Source: Kocuria sp. cx-455 (lineage in GTDB: Bacteria > Actinomycetota > Actinomycetes > Actinomycetales > Micrococcaceae). Taken from it: a stretch of 64,000 nt of DNA. The notes beneath the pieces were generated by a model, which saw only the letters and a list, made by a program, of their open reading frames with translations, ran no database searches and was not told the origin of the DNA. The stretch covers positions 682,001 through 746,000 of the forward strand of contig NZ_JACXBS010000001.1 in the NCBI RefSeq assembly GCF_014698015.1. Direction: 5' to 3'. Below, one piece after another: positions 51,707 to 61,715 of the stretch (position 1 is the first letter of the stretch; every line of letters begins with the position of its first letter). Position numbers and translations under genes: made by a program.

Positions 51707-53566
51707 ATGATCACTCCGAGCCTGCTGACGGCCACCACCGCATTGAGTGCCCTCGCACGCGCGGGCATGGAGCACATGGTGGTCGCGCCGGGTTCTCGCT
51801 CCGCACCCGTGGCCTATGCCGCCGCAGCGGCCCAGGAGAGCGGGGCGCTGGGCGTTCACGTGCGTATCGACGAGCGCGCGGCGGCCTTCACTGCCCTGGG
51901 GATTTCCCGTTCCACCGGCCGACCCGTCGCGGTGCTCACCACCAGCGGCACCGCGGTGGGCAACCTCTTGCCCGCGGTCATGGAGGCCTCGCACTCGGGG
52001 ACTCCGCTCGTGGCCCTCACGGCTGACCGGCCGCCCGAACTGCGCGGCACCGGCGCCAACCAGACCACGTTCCAACCGGGAGTGTTCGGGGCTTTCGTGC
52101 GCGCCCAAGTGGATCTCGTGCCCGACGATCACAACCCCGCCGCGGAGATGCTGGATCGCGCGCTCGCGGCCGCCGGGGGACATGACACCACCGCACCGGG
52201 CCCGGTACACCTCAATCTGGGGTTGCGGGACCCGCTGTACCCGCGGGCCGAGGAAGACCACCTGTTCCTCACGAACTGGGCGGCGGAACTGGCCGCGGAA
52301 TTGGCCGAGCATCGCGCCGCACGCATCGCCCACCCCTGGGCCGTCTTCGATGAGGCCCTGGTGGTCGAGGGGCCGGACACCGATACCACCGAACGGCCGC
52401 GGGGCGTTGGCTCACGGGGCCGCGGTCATGACGAGCGCGGTAGCGATGATTCCTCACCCTCGGGTGAGAACCCCGGGAAGCTGCCCACCACCCCGGACGG
52501 CGCCCGGGCCGTGGTCATGGCCGGTGACGGCGCGGGGCCGGCTGCCGCGCGGTTCGCAGCGGATGCCGGACTGCCGCTCATGGCCGAACCGTCCTCGAAC
52601 GCGCGTTTCGGCCCGTCCGCCGTGCACTCGTACCAGAACGTGTTGGAGCTGGACCTGGTCGATCAGGTGGACACCGTGGTGCTCGTGGGCCGTCCCACGC
52701 TATCCCGGCACGTTGCGGCCCTGCTGCGGCGCGAAGACGTGCGTGTCCTGGCCGTACGGCCCGAGCCGGTTGCGTGGTTCGAGGAGGGGCGCCGTGACGA
52801 GGAGGTTGTCCGCTCCTTCCACGAAGCCCTCGACCGTCTCGGGCCCGTGCGTGACGGGTGGTTCGAGTTATGGGAGGCCACCGGCGTGGCCGCGGGCGAG
52901 GCCCTGCGCACGCAGACCAATTCCACACCCGCCCTCACCGGCCTGCACGTGGCTCACGCCGTGTGGGATGCGTGCGCGGCAGACGGTGCCGTACTCGTGG
53001 CCGGCTCGTCCAACCCGATCCGCGACCTGGACCTGGTCGCCTTGCCGGGGGACCCGGTGGCCGTGGTGGCTAACCGCGGTGTGTCCGGGATCGACGGCAC
53101 CGTGGCAACCGCCCACGGTGTGGGATTGGGAACGGGGCGCCCGGTGCGCGTGTTCCTGGGCGACCTCACGTTCCTGCATGACGCCGGCGCGTTACTCGTG
53201 GGCGATGGCGAGGACGTCCCGAACGTCCAGCTCGTGGTCCTCAACGACAACGGCGGGGGAATCTTCGGGAAACTCGAACACGGTGCCGTGGCTCAGGACA
53301 CCCGGTACACCAGTACCGTGGAGCGCTTCTTCGGAACACCGCACCGGGTGTCCCTTCCGGACCTGTGTGCGGCCTACGGGGTCGAGTACAGTCGTGCGGA
53401 CACCGCCATCGAGTTGGCCGCACTGTTCGCAGCCCCTGTCCGTGGTCGCCGCGTGATCGAAGTCCCGATCGACCGCGCCGGTCTGCGGGAGTTCCACCAG
53501 GGTCTTCGTGAGGCAGCGCAAGATGCGGCTAGGCAGTTCCTGGCCAAGTACCCCGTGGAGAAGTAG
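51707..53566 (+). CDS. menD: SEPHCHC synthase (MenD)
   Basis: A 619-residue thiamine diphosphate enzyme. The N-terminal domain has VVAPGSRSAPVAYAA and the cofactor Glu56 in RIDERAAAF. The C-terminal domain has NRGVSGIDGTVATAHG, LGDLTFLHDAG and VVLNDNGGGIFGKL, typical MenD motifs. It joins 2-oxoglutarate to isochorismate, the first committed step toward menaquinone. Between the domains, about residues 223-258, is a Gly/Ser/Asp/Arg-rich insertion not expected in the core fold. The ATG at 51707 is favoured by the family start. Confidence 0.93.
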   Translation: MITPSLLTATTALSALARAGMEHMVVAPGSRSAPVAYAAAAAQESGALGVHVRIDERAAAFTALGISRSTGRPVAVLTTSGTAVGNLLPAVMEASHSGTPLVALTADRPPELRGTGANQTTFQPGVFGAFVRAQVDLVPDDHNPAAEMLDRALAAAGGHDTTAPGPVHLNLGLRDPLYPRAEEDHLFLTNWAAELAAELAEHRAARIAHPWAVFDEALVVEGPDTDTTERPRGVGSRGRGHDERGSDDSSPSGENPGKLPTTPDGARAVVMAGDGAGPAAARFAADAGLPLMAEPSSNARFGPSAVHSYQNVLELDLVDQVDTVVLVGRPTLSRHVAALLRREDVRVLAVRPEPVAWFEEGRRDEEVVRSFHEALDRLGPVRDGWFELWEATGVAAGEALRTQTNSTPALTGLHVAHAVWDACAADGAVLVAGSSNPIRDLDLVALPGDPVAVVANRGVSGIDGTVATAHGVGLGTGRPVRVFLGDLTFLHDAGALLVGDGEDVPNVQLVVLNDNGGGIFGKLEHGAVAQDTRYTSTVERFFGTPHRVSLPDLCAAYGVEYSRADTAIELAALFAAPVRGRRVIEVPIDRAGLREFHQGLREAAQDAARQFLAKYPVEK

Positions 53567-53648
53567 GTGCGTGCTGCCGGAGCGATTGCCGCTGATTCGC
53601 CCGGGGTGCAGCGATCGTGGGTGAGCCCCTCGTGGCTAGCATGGGTCC

Positions 53649-54389
53649 ATGACTGATCAGCAGATTACTTCCAGCGCGTCACCGCGCACCGCCCTGGTCA
53701 CCGGGGCCACCCGGGGTATTGGGCGAGCCGTGGCCGAGGATCTCGCCCGTGACCGCGTGGTGTTCGTGGGCGGCCGGCGTTCCGCGGATGTAGAGCGGGT
53801 GCGTTCCGAACTCGAGGGGCTCGGCCCGGGCACTCGGCCGTTCGTCGCCGAACTCACCGACGACGCCGCGGTCAAGACCGCGTGGGCGCCCCTAGCCAAT
53901 GAGTTCCCGGGGCTGAACGTGGTGGTGCACTCCGCCGGTATCGCACCCATGGCCCGCGTGGAAGAGGCCACTCGTGAGCAGTGGCGCGAAATTTTCGAGG
54001 TCAACGTCTTTTCCGTGGCTCAACTGACCAGGTTGGTGTTGCCCCAGCTGCGAGTGGCTGGCGGGGACGTGGTGGCCATCAACTCGGGTTCGGGTTTCAC
54101 CGCCGGGCCGGCGTCGTTGTTGTATTCCGGCACCAAATTTGCCCTGCGAGCCTTCACGAACGCGCTGCGCGAAGAGGAACGTGAGAACGGCGTGCGGGTG
54201 TCGTCGGTGCATCCGGGTCGGGTGGCCACGGACATGCAGGAAGAGCTGCACGCTTACCTGGACAAGGAATATCGCGCCGAGGAGTGGATCCAGCCGACCC
54301 AGATCGCAGCCGCCGTGCGCCTCGTTGTCGATGCCGAGCCAACGGCGCAGGTGGAGGTCATCACCGTGCGGCCGTCGGGCACGCATTAG
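53649..54389 (+). CDS. SDR family oxidoreductase
   Basis: A 246-residue short-chain dehydrogenase. TALVTGATRGIG binds the cofactor, GGRRSADVERV suggests NADP preference through the Arg pair, and the catalytic residues are Ser in INSGSGF and Tyr/Lys in LYSGTKFAL. The second half (VSSVHPGRVATDMQ) resembles the actinobacterial YdfG-like SDRs. Substrate unknown. It follows menD by 82 bases on the same strand and could be co-transcribed, but its family has no known place in menaquinone synthesis. Confidence 0.87.
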   Translation: MTDQQITSSASPRTALVTGATRGIGRAVAEDLARDRVVFVGGRRSADVERVRSELEGLGPGTRPFVAELTDDAAVKTAWAPLANEFPGLNVVVHSAGIAPMARVEEATREQWREIFEVNVFSVAQLTRLVLPQLRVAGGDVVAINSGSGFTAGPASLLYSGTKFALRAFTNALREEERENGVRVSSVHPGRVATDMQEELHAYLDKEYRAEEWIQPTQIAAAVRLVVDAEPTAQVEVITVRPSGTH

Positions 54390-54585
54390 GTAGTTATGGC
54401 TGCAAATTAGCATCCACTCATATGCAGAGGAACATTAACACCCCCTGGCGAAACCCTGGGGGTTATCCCCGTGTGGTAAGGCTCACAGTGCTTCAGGATT
54501 AAGTTCTAACGCGCAACCATTTTAGGAAACGCACCGGGGGTCTAGGGGCTCTCCGGAAGATCTTTGATCCGAGAGGACCACCACC

Positions 54586-55971
54586 ATGAGCAACACACTC
54601 GTTGCCGCCAACCCGCGAAAAGAGGCGAGGACCGCCGCCTGGGTCGCCGGTATCGCCTGCGCCGCACTGATTTTCGACGGTTTCGACCTCACCATTTACG
54701 GGACCGTCCTCACCACATTGATGGCAGATCCCTCCCACATCGGCGCACTTGACGCCGCCACCGCGGGAAGCCTGGGTTCCTACGCCCTGATCGGCGTGCT
54801 CATCGGCGCCCTGATCTGCGGCTCCATCGGTGATTACGTGGGCCGCCGTCGCATCATCCTGGTGGGTATTGCCTGGTTCTCCATCGGCATGTTCGTCACC
54901 TCGCTCTCCACCTCGATTTTCGCGTTCGGTGCGCTGCGCTTGCTCACCGGCATCGGCCTGGGCGCGATCCTCGCCACGGCCGGCGCCACCATTGCGGAGT
55001 TCGCTCCCGCCGGACGTCGTAACTTCTACAACGCCATCGTGTACTCGGGTATCCCCGCCGGCGGTGTGCTCGCCGCACTGCTGGGAATGCTCCTTCTTGA
55101 GCCCTTGGGCTGGCGTGGTCTGTTCATGATCGGCGCGACTCCCATCCTGTTCCTGTTGCCCATTGCATTCTTCAAGCTCCCTGAGTCCCCGCGCTGGTTG
55201 CTCTCCCGTGGTCGCCGTGAAGAGGCGGAGGCCGTTTCCGCCAAGACCGGCACACCGTTGTTGGAAGAAGTCGTTGTCCAGAAAGCCGGCGCCACTCCCG
55301 CCAAGACCGGTTTCGCGGCCGTGTTCTCCTCGCAGTTCCGTGTGGGCGCCATCCTGTTGGGTTTCATGTCCTTCTCCGGCCTACTGCTGACCTACGGTCT
55401 GAACACCTGGCTCCCCAAGATCATGGAGGGCTACGGCTACGGCAAGACCTACTCGCTGGCATTCCTGCTGGTGCTCAACTCCGGCGCCGTCATCGGTGGT
55501 GTGGTGGCCTCCAAGCTGGCCGACCGCCGCGGACCCCAGTTCATCGTCTCCACCACCTTCGTGGTGGCAGCCATCACGCTGGTGCTGATGACCTTCCACT
55601 TCCCGCTGCCGGTGCTGTTCATGTTCATCGCCGTGGCCGGTGTGGGCACCCTGGGCACCCAGGTACTGATCTACGGCTTCACCTCCAACTACTTCACCAC
55701 CAACGCTCGTGCAGCCGGTGTGGCCTGGTGCTCCGGCTTCGGCCGACTGGGCGGCATCTTCGGCCCGCTCATCGGTGGCTGGCTGGTTGCAGCCGGTCTG
55801 GGTGGTGCCGCTGCGTTCTACATCTTCGGTGGCGTGGCACTGTTCGGCGCACTCGTGACCGTGTTGGTTCCCCGCCAGAAGGCCGTGGAAGCCGCCAAGG
55901 AAAAGGCAGAGGAAATCCTGGAGTCTTCCGACAACCAGGACGTCAACACTCCCTCGACCGTCCTGAACTGA
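54586..55971 (+). CDS. MFS transporter, aromatic acid:H+ symporter family
   Basis: A 461-residue, twelve-helix MFS protein. Helix 1 carries the AAHS motif FDGFDLTIYGTVL, loop 2-3 reads GSIGDYVGRRR, and LPESPRWLLSRGR follows helix 6. The charged tail of about 35 residues is cytoplasmic. Proteins of this kind import benzoate, gentisate, 4-hydroxybenzoate or related acids. It differs from the vanillate transporter at 39826-41172 and has no catabolic gene next to it. The codon bias is strong and a good terminator follows, suggesting a well-expressed single gene. The ATG follows GAGAGGACCACCACC. Confidence 0.88.
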   Translation: MSNTLVAANPRKEARTAAWVAGIACAALIFDGFDLTIYGTVLTTLMADPSHIGALDAATAGSLGSYALIGVLIGALICGSIGDYVGRRRIILVGIAWFSIGMFVTSLSTSIFAFGALRLLTGIGLGAILATAGATIAEFAPAGRRNFYNAIVYSGIPAGGVLAALLGMLLLEPLGWRGLFMIGATPILFLLPIAFFKLPESPRWLLSRGRREEAEAVSAKTGTPLLEEVVVQKAGATPAKTGFAAVFSSQFRVGAILLGFMSFSGLLLTYGLNTWLPKIMEGYGYGKTYSLAFLLVLNSGAVIGGVVASKLADRRGPQFIVSTTFVVAAITLVLMTFHFPLPVLFMFIAVAGVGTLGTQVLIYGFTSNYFTTNARAAGVAWCSGFGRLGGIFGPLIGGWLVAAGLGGAAAFYIFGGVALFGALVTVLVPRQKAVEAAKEKAEEILESSDNQDVNTPSTVLN

Positions 55972-56044
55972 TGTTCCGGGAACGACAGTCGACCGGCGAA
56001 TCAGCGCGCTGACCCCGACTGCCTCGGGATGCAGAGAAACACCA

Positions 56045-56079
56045 AGGGTGCCGTTGCTCATGGCGAGCAACGGCACCCT
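56045..56079 (+). terminator. intrinsic terminator after the AAHS transporter gene
   Basis: A perfect 15-bp stem (56045-56059 with 56065-56079), a 5-base loop and CTTTTG after it, 74 bases past the stop codon. Confidence 0.88.
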
Positions 56080-56172
56080 GCTTTTGTGTTCCCCACATGT
56101 CCCGCGTCCCCGCGGCCGTACCCTGCTGCCACGCTCCGCCACTCCACGTGCGGTCAGGGCCGCGCCGCGCAT

Positions 56173-56188
56173 CTGAGGGGCCGTTGGA
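56173..56188 (+). repeat. 16-base direct repeat, copy 1 of 2
   Basis: CTGAGGGGCCGTTGGA occurs here and again, identically, at 57493-57508 at the end of the DUF559-like gene, so the two copies flank that gene. The surrounding 56080-56475 region has no gene I can support. Confidence 0.6.
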
Positions 56189-56475
56189 ACCTTTTGGCGG
56201 GCGGAGAAGAGCTTCACCCTCACTTGAGGTGGGTTCGACGGCGCCACCGGCCCCTGTCGTGCGTAGCGCGCGTTCGCCATCGTGTCACCGCCGCTCACAT
56301 CAGCGCCGCACCGGGTCACACCGCACCCGCAGATGGGTGCCCTCTTAATCGCAGCGCCGATCGCCGCGCGGAGCGCCCTCCACAGGTGCCGGGGTGACAA
56401 CAGCTGGGGTGAGGAGACGGCGTTAACCGAGAATCCGACGACCGAGCGGCGTCGTCGGGCTCTAAGGTCCGTCCC

Positions 56476-57537
56476 ATGCGAACTCTCGAAGCAATGGACC
56501 TGGGACCGAAACTGACGGCGCTGAGCGCCCGGGAATGGGAACGACGACCGCGGGAGCTGCGGCGCAGGCCGTACATGCACCACCTGGCCAGGGGAGCGTG
56601 GGTGCGCAGCGCTGAACCGCTGAGCGTTCAGCAGCGGTCGGTTCTGCTGCGGGAGCACCTGGAACGACACCGCGGTCAGGTGGCAGTGACCGGGCTGACG
56701 GCGCTCGAGATGTTGAACCTCCCTGTCGGTCACTCGTACGGCTGGGAACAACGCCTCTTGGGCCACGCCCCGGCGCCACGGGCTCGGGAGTACGCGGCGC
56801 GATCACACACAACACACTTGGCGTGGAACGGCACCAGGTTGTCATCGAGTCAACGACTGACGTGCGTATCCAAGTCGCTGGGGCTGCCGGGGATCGTGGG
56901 CCCGTGGGATTGTCCTCTGACCCACCCGGTGGAGGCACTCGTGGTCGCAGCTCCGGTCCTTCCCCTGTGGCGCATCACCGCGTGCGTGGATGCCCTGATG
57001 TCCCTGCGGGTCATGGCCGAGGGGCGCACGGTGGTCCAACCGCTTGCTGTGGATCATGTGGGGGAGCTGCTGAATCAGCTACCGCAGCGGGCCCAGAGCG
57101 TGGTGCGGGTTCGGCAGGCCCTGAAACTGGCTCAGGGGCCCACGATTTCTGCCATGGAAACTCTGCTCCGCTTGGTGCTCCTCACCTGCGGACTACCGCC
57201 CATGGAGACCAACCATCCGGTCATGATGGACGGAAAATATGTGTACCCGGACCTTGCCTGGCCCGCAGAAATGGTTGCCCTGGAATACAACGGGCGCCCG
57301 CATTGGGAGAACGGGAAGGCATACGGGGACGAGAATTATCGGATTCAACGCCTGCGGGATCACGGGTGGCAGGTCCGCGTGGTGGTCCTCAACGACCTCA
57401 GGGATCCCAAGCGACGCAGGGAACTCCTGCAGTGGTTGTTCCAGCACCTGGACCGAGCGCGCGCCAGGCGTACCCAGAGCCCACTGCAACACCTGAGGGG
57501 CCGTTGGAGCCCTCTCGCCAGCGAGAACAGGTTCTAA
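56476..57537 (+). CDS. DUF559-like protein with Vsr-type endonuclease fold, function unknown
   Basis: A 353-residue actinobacterial protein. The N-terminal half resembles AbiEi-like antitoxin/regulator proteins (ARGAWVRS then a helix rich in charged residues). The C-terminal 110 residues look like a DUF559/Vsr-like PD-(D/E)XK domain: SAMETLLRLVLL, YPDLAWPAEMVALEYNGRPHW with Asp and Glu in the expected places, then YRIQRLRDHGWQVRVVVLND. Many such genes occur as orphans in actinobacterial genomes. Whether it cuts DNA is unknown. The canonical EYDG is EYNG here, changing one residue near the metal site. The 3' end forms half of a long hairpin. Confidence 0.75.
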   Translation: MRTLEAMDLGPKLTALSAREWERRPRELRRRPYMHHLARGAWVRSAEPLSVQQRSVLLREHLERHRGQVAVTGLTALEMLNLPVGHSYGWEQRLLGHAPAPRAREYAARSHTTHLAWNGTRLSSSQRLTCVSKSLGLPGIVGPWDCPLTHPVEALVVAAPVLPLWRITACVDALMSLRVMAEGRTVVQPLAVDHVGELLNQLPQRAQSVVRVRQALKLAQGPTISAMETLLRLVLLTCGLPPMETNHPVMMDGKYVYPDLAWPAEMVALEYNGRPHWENGKAYGDENYRIQRLRDHGWQVRVVVLNDLRDPKRRRELLQWLFQHLDRARARRTQSPLQHLRGRWSPLASENRF

Positions 57538-57547
57538 CGGCCCCTCA
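57494..57547. terminator. long hairpin at the convergent 3' ends
   Basis: Outer 12-bp arms (57494-57505 with 57536-57547) enclose an inner 6-bp hairpin (57513-57518 with 57521-57526). The structure covers the end of the DUF559-like gene and the gap before the convergent ABC transporter ATPase gene. Its left arm lies in the second copy of the 16-base repeat. Confidence 0.6.
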
Positions 57548-57593
57548 CGTGTGGTTGACGGTCCTGGCGGCCCCCAAGCCCGATCGGCGGCGC

Positions 57594-58397
<804 letters not shown>

Positions 58398-58405
58398 CGT
58401 GGCTC

Positions 58406-59203
58406 CTAGGAGGACTTCTTGACGCGGTCGGTCTTGGTTTCAAAGCGGCGGGACAGGAGGCCCAGCGGCACGGTGATGATCAGGTAGCAGATGCCCGCCG
58501 CAACCAGCGGCGTCAGGCCCGCGCCGGCGCCGGAAATACCTTCGCGGCCGAACTTGGTGAGCTCGTACTGGGCAAGTCCCATGCCCAACAGGTAGACCAG
58601 GGAGGAGTCCTTGGTCAGCAGGATGACCTCGTTGGTCAGCGGCGGCAACACGATGCGCAGGGCCTGGGGGATGACAATGGTCACCATGGCGCGGGTGTGG
58701 GACATGCCCAGGGACCGGGCGGCTTCGTACTGGCCCGCGGGAACGGCTTGCAGGCCGGCGCGCAGGGATTCGGCGATGTACGCCGCGGCCACCACGCCCA
58801 GGGCGATCATCACGGTCACGTAGTGATTGAACCGGAAGCCGAACGCCAACGGGATGCCGTAGCCCAGGGCCAGGAACACCAACAAGGCGGGGACGCCGCG
58901 GAAGAACTCGATGTAGAGGGTTGCGATCCACCGGTACGGCGCCACGGAGGACAGTTTCATGAGCGCCAGGATCACACCCAGGCTCAACCCCACCACGAAA
59001 CCCAGTGCCGTATAGATGAGCGTGTTCTTCAAGGCAATGGTGATGATCCCGGGGAACTGATCCGCAATCACCGCGGGGTTGAACACTCGTTCGTACAGAA
59101 TCTGCCAGTCCGCGAGAACGACCAGGGCGATCAACACCAGTATCAGCACGGCGTACTGGATGCCCCGCGACAGCTTGGCACGCTGTCGGGTGGTCATGGC
59201 CAT
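58406..59203 (-). CDS. polar amino acid ABC transporter permease
   Basis: A 265-residue inner-membrane permease with five or six helices. The cytoplasmic EAA loop reads [24 protein letters not shown], the hallmark for contact with the ATPase. An extended N-terminus of about 25 residues contains the first helix ([16 protein letters not shown]). The first codons MAM allow a start at 59203 or 59197. A single permease gene means that a homodimer forms the channel. It lies between the ATPase and binding-protein genes; a strong hairpin separates it from the latter. Confidence 0.92.
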   Translation of the reverse strand: MAMTTRQRAKLSRGIQYAVLILVLIALVVLADWQILYERVFNPAVIADQFPGIITIALKNTLIYTALGFVVGLSLGVILALMKLSSVAPYRWIATLYIEFFRGVPALLVFLALGYGIPLAFGFRFNHYVTVMIALGVVAAAYIAESLRAGLQAVPAGQYEAARSLGMSHTRAMVTIVIPQALRIVLPPLTNEVILLTKDSSLVYLLGMGLAQYELTKFGREGISGAGAGLTPLVAAGICYLIITVPLGLLSRRFETKTDRVKKSS

Positions 59204-59273
59204 CAGTTTTCTCCCTCAGTCATCACAAAAGTCATCCCAGAAATTCTCGTTCCATCATCTCGCACCGCGCTGA

Positions 59274-59312
59274 CAACGGGTGCCGGGCGAGAGACTCGCC
59301 CGGCACCCGTTG
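59274..59312 (-). terminator. intercistronic hairpin between binding-protein and permease genes
   Basis: A perfect 18-bp stem (59274-59291 with 59295-59312) with a 3-base loop lies 38 bases past the stop of the binding-protein gene and 70 bases before the permease start. No T tract follows. Such structures typically cause partial termination or stabilise the upstream mRNA, giving more binding protein than permease. Confidence 0.75.
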
Positions 59313-59350
59313 CAGATCGACTCAGCTTCTACCATCAGCGGTTCGCCGGA

Positions 59351-60121
59351 TCAGAGTCCGATCCACTCTTCGCGCATCTTGTCCATGGTGCCGTCCTCGT
59401 TGAGGCGGTCCAGGGTCTTGTTCACGGAATCGAGTAGTTCGGTGTTGCCCTTCTTCACGGCCACACCCAGGTTCTCGCCGGTGTCCACGGTCTCCACGAT
59501 TTCGAGGTTCTCGTTGTCCTCCACGCGGTTGCCCAGTGTGGAGATGTTACCGGACACGGCCTTCACGCCGCCGGTCTCCAGGGACTGGAACATGAGCTCC
59601 ACGTCCTCGAACTGCTGGACGGTGGCACCCTTTTCCTCGGCGTACTTCTCACCGGAGGTGGCCTGCTGCACTCCCACAGCGGCGTCGCCAATGGAGTCGA
59701 AGCTGGTGATGCCGGAATCCTTGGTGGTCAACAAGCCGATCTCGTCATTGAAGTACGGCTTGGAGAAGTCCATGGAGGCCTTGCGCTCATCGGTGATCCC
59801 CATGCCGGAAATGACCATTTCGCACTGGTCGGTATCCAGGGCAGCGCCGGACTCCAAGGTTTCGAAGTTCGCCTGGATGAACTCCTTTTCCTTGCCCTGG
59901 TCCTTGGCGATCTCGTCCGCCAGGGCCATGTCGAAGCCCACGACCTCGCCGTCGCGCTCGAACTCGAACGGGGGATAGGGCGAATTGGCGCACACGGTGA
60001 GCTTGCCGCCCTCGCCGCCGGCCTGGGAATCGGACTCGGACGTGGATTCGCAGCCGCTCAGGATCAGCCCGGTGGCGGACAGCAGGGCCAGTGCGGGCAT
60101 TACGCGGCGAAGCTTGAACAT
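59351..60121 (-). CDS. polar amino acid ABC transporter substrate-binding lipoprotein
   Basis: A 256-residue binding protein. The signal peptide ends in the lipobox LSGC with Cys24; a Ser/Glu/Gly-rich linker follows. The SBP_bac_3 domain has CANSPYPPFEFERDGEVVGFD (in part), MVISGMGITDERKASMDFS and the ending MDKMREEWIGL. It catches an amino acid outside the membrane for the permease/ATPase pair downstream. GAGGGAG before the ATG at 60121 fixes the start; the open frame to 60316 is unsupported. First gene of the three-gene transporter operon. Confidence 0.93.
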   Translation of the reverse strand: MFKLRRVMPALALLSATGLILSGCESTSESDSQAGGEGGKLTVCANSPYPPFEFERDGEVVGFDMALADEIAKDQGKEKEFIQANFETLESGAALDTDQCEMVISGMGITDERKASMDFSKPYFNDEIGLLTTKDSGITSFDSIGDAAVGVQQATSGEKYAEEKGATVQQFEDVELMFQSLETGGVKAVSGNISTLGNRVEDNENLEIVETVDTGENLGVAVKKGNTELLDSVNKTLDRLNEDGTMDKMREEWIGL

Positions 60122-60209
60122 GGGATCTCCCTCGGGAAGCAGTAACGCTGTGTAGTTTGTGGCAAACCTTACTACGCCGTTATTTCCGGCGCCCCGAACG
60201 CGGAGGGAC

Positions 60210-61607
60210 TCAGGCGCGCGTAGCAGGCAAGGATTCAAGCATGGGTCGCAGTTTGGCCCAGGTCTCGGCCAGTTCGGCCCGGGGGTCGGATTCCGCAACG
60301 ATCCCGCACCCTGCACTCACCCGGGCCCGCCGCGCATCGAGTTGCACCGCACCGCGCAGCGCGATACCCCATTCACCGTTACCGGAGGCATCGAGCCAGC
60401 CCACGGGGCCGGCGTACAAACCGCGATCCATGCGTTCGAGGTCTTCGATCACACCGCCGGCCACATCGGTCGGGGTTCCGCACACGGCCGCGGTCGGGTG
60501 AACGGCCTCGGCCAGTTCGAGCGGTGAGGGCAAGGTGCCGTCGACACCGGTGCGCAGTTCGGCGCGGACGTCGGAGGCCAGGTGCCACACGTTGGGCAGG
60601 GCCAGGATGAAGGGTTCAGTCTCGCCGTGCACGGTCTCGGCATACGGTGACAGCCCCGCGAGCAGGGAGTCCACGGCGAACTTGTGCTCGCGTTGCTGCT
60701 TGTCGGATCCGCCCAGGGCCACACCGGCGAAGTCCTCCGGATTGGCGCCTTCCGGGAGGTCGCGCCGGTCCAGGGTTCCCGCGAGCACGCGCGCAGAGGC
60801 GGTGCCCTGCTTCACGCGGATCAGCATTTCCGGGGTCGCACCCAGCAGCCGCCCCGCGTCCGGGTCGTCGGTGCCACCGGGGCGCACGCAATACGTCCAG
60901 CACGAGTCGTACCGCTCACTCAGCCGCGCAAGTACCGCACTGAGCTCGATGGGCCGCCCCGCATCAACCACCACGTCGCGCGCCAGCACCAGCTTGTCCA
61001 GGTCACCCGCGCGGATCATGTCGACACCGTCCGCCACGGCGGCCATCCAGCGGTCCTCGTCCAGGGCACCCGGGGTCGCGGTGGGGTACGACGCCGCCGC
61101 CCGCTCCGTCTCGGGCGCATCTCGCGTGGGGAGCGCGGTCGGTGATTCGACCACGTGAGCCCGCCACGCGGCGTCGGCGTCGGAGACCGTGAGTGCCGCG
61201 CCACCGGTGCGGATCAGCGTGACCCACGCGCCATGATCGTCGGAACCGATCACCAGTTCCGGGACCACGAGCCCCGAATCAGCGGTGGACGAGGGCGAAA
61301 AGGCGAAGGCCCCGAAAGCCAGCAGGCCGGTGCCGGGACGGTTTACACGGTCGTCCACGGCGGCGGAGTCACGCACGGCGTCCCACCACACGCGAGCGGA
61401 GGTGAAGCGGGTCCCGCCGCGCACCCGGAACTCGGCGGACCGGCCCAGCCCCACCACCCCTTGCCCGCGCAGGATCCACGTGGCCGGATCGCGGCTACCC
61501 AGGAGGCGGCGGACGTCCGAGTGGGTGGCGAAATGTGCGGCGGCCGGCACATCGGCCGCGGGCACCGTGAGAACGCTCATGCTGGGTGGGAAAGTATCGA
61601 TGGTCAT
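60210..61607 (-). CDS. menF: isochorismate synthase
   Basis: A 465-residue chorismate-utilising enzyme. The C-terminal catalytic region has DKLVLARDVVV, GGSDKQQREHKFAV, LAEAVHPTAAVCGTP, GPVGWLDASGNGEWGIALRG and the ending GCGIVAESDPRAELAETWAKL, all typical of isochorismate synthases. It converts chorismate to isochorismate, the substrate of MenD. A GGAGG element precedes the ATG at 61607; the open frame to 62075 runs across the promoter and menJ and is not used. It diverges from menJ with a 108-base gap that must hold both promoters. Confidence 0.92.
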   Translation of the reverse strand: MTIDTFPPSMSVLTVPAADVPAAAHFATHSDVRRLLGSRDPATWILRGQGVVGLGRSAEFRVRGGTRFTSARVWWDAVRDSAAVDDRVNRPGTGLLAFGAFAFSPSSTADSGLVVPELVIGSDDHGAWVTLIRTGGAALTVSDADAAWRAHVVESPTALPTRDAPETERAAASYPTATPGALDEDRWMAAVADGVDMIRAGDLDKLVLARDVVVDAGRPIELSAVLARLSERYDSCWTYCVRPGGTDDPDAGRLLGATPEMLIRVKQGTASARVLAGTLDRRDLPEGANPEDFAGVALGGSDKQQREHKFAVDSLLAGLSPYAETVHGETEPFILALPNVWHLASDVRAELRTGVDGTLPSPLELAEAVHPTAAVCGTPTDVAGGVIEDLERMDRGLYAGPVGWLDASGNGEWGIALRGAVQLDARRARVSAGCGIVAESDPRAELAETWAKLRPMLESLPATRA

Positions 61608-61715
61608 TGCCCTCCAGCATAGGTCGGCCGCGGGCGGAGAAAGCTCATCGGCAATGACACAATGGACGACGGACCGAGCAGTAACGGCTAGGGGCACACG
61701 GAGGGCCACAGCACA

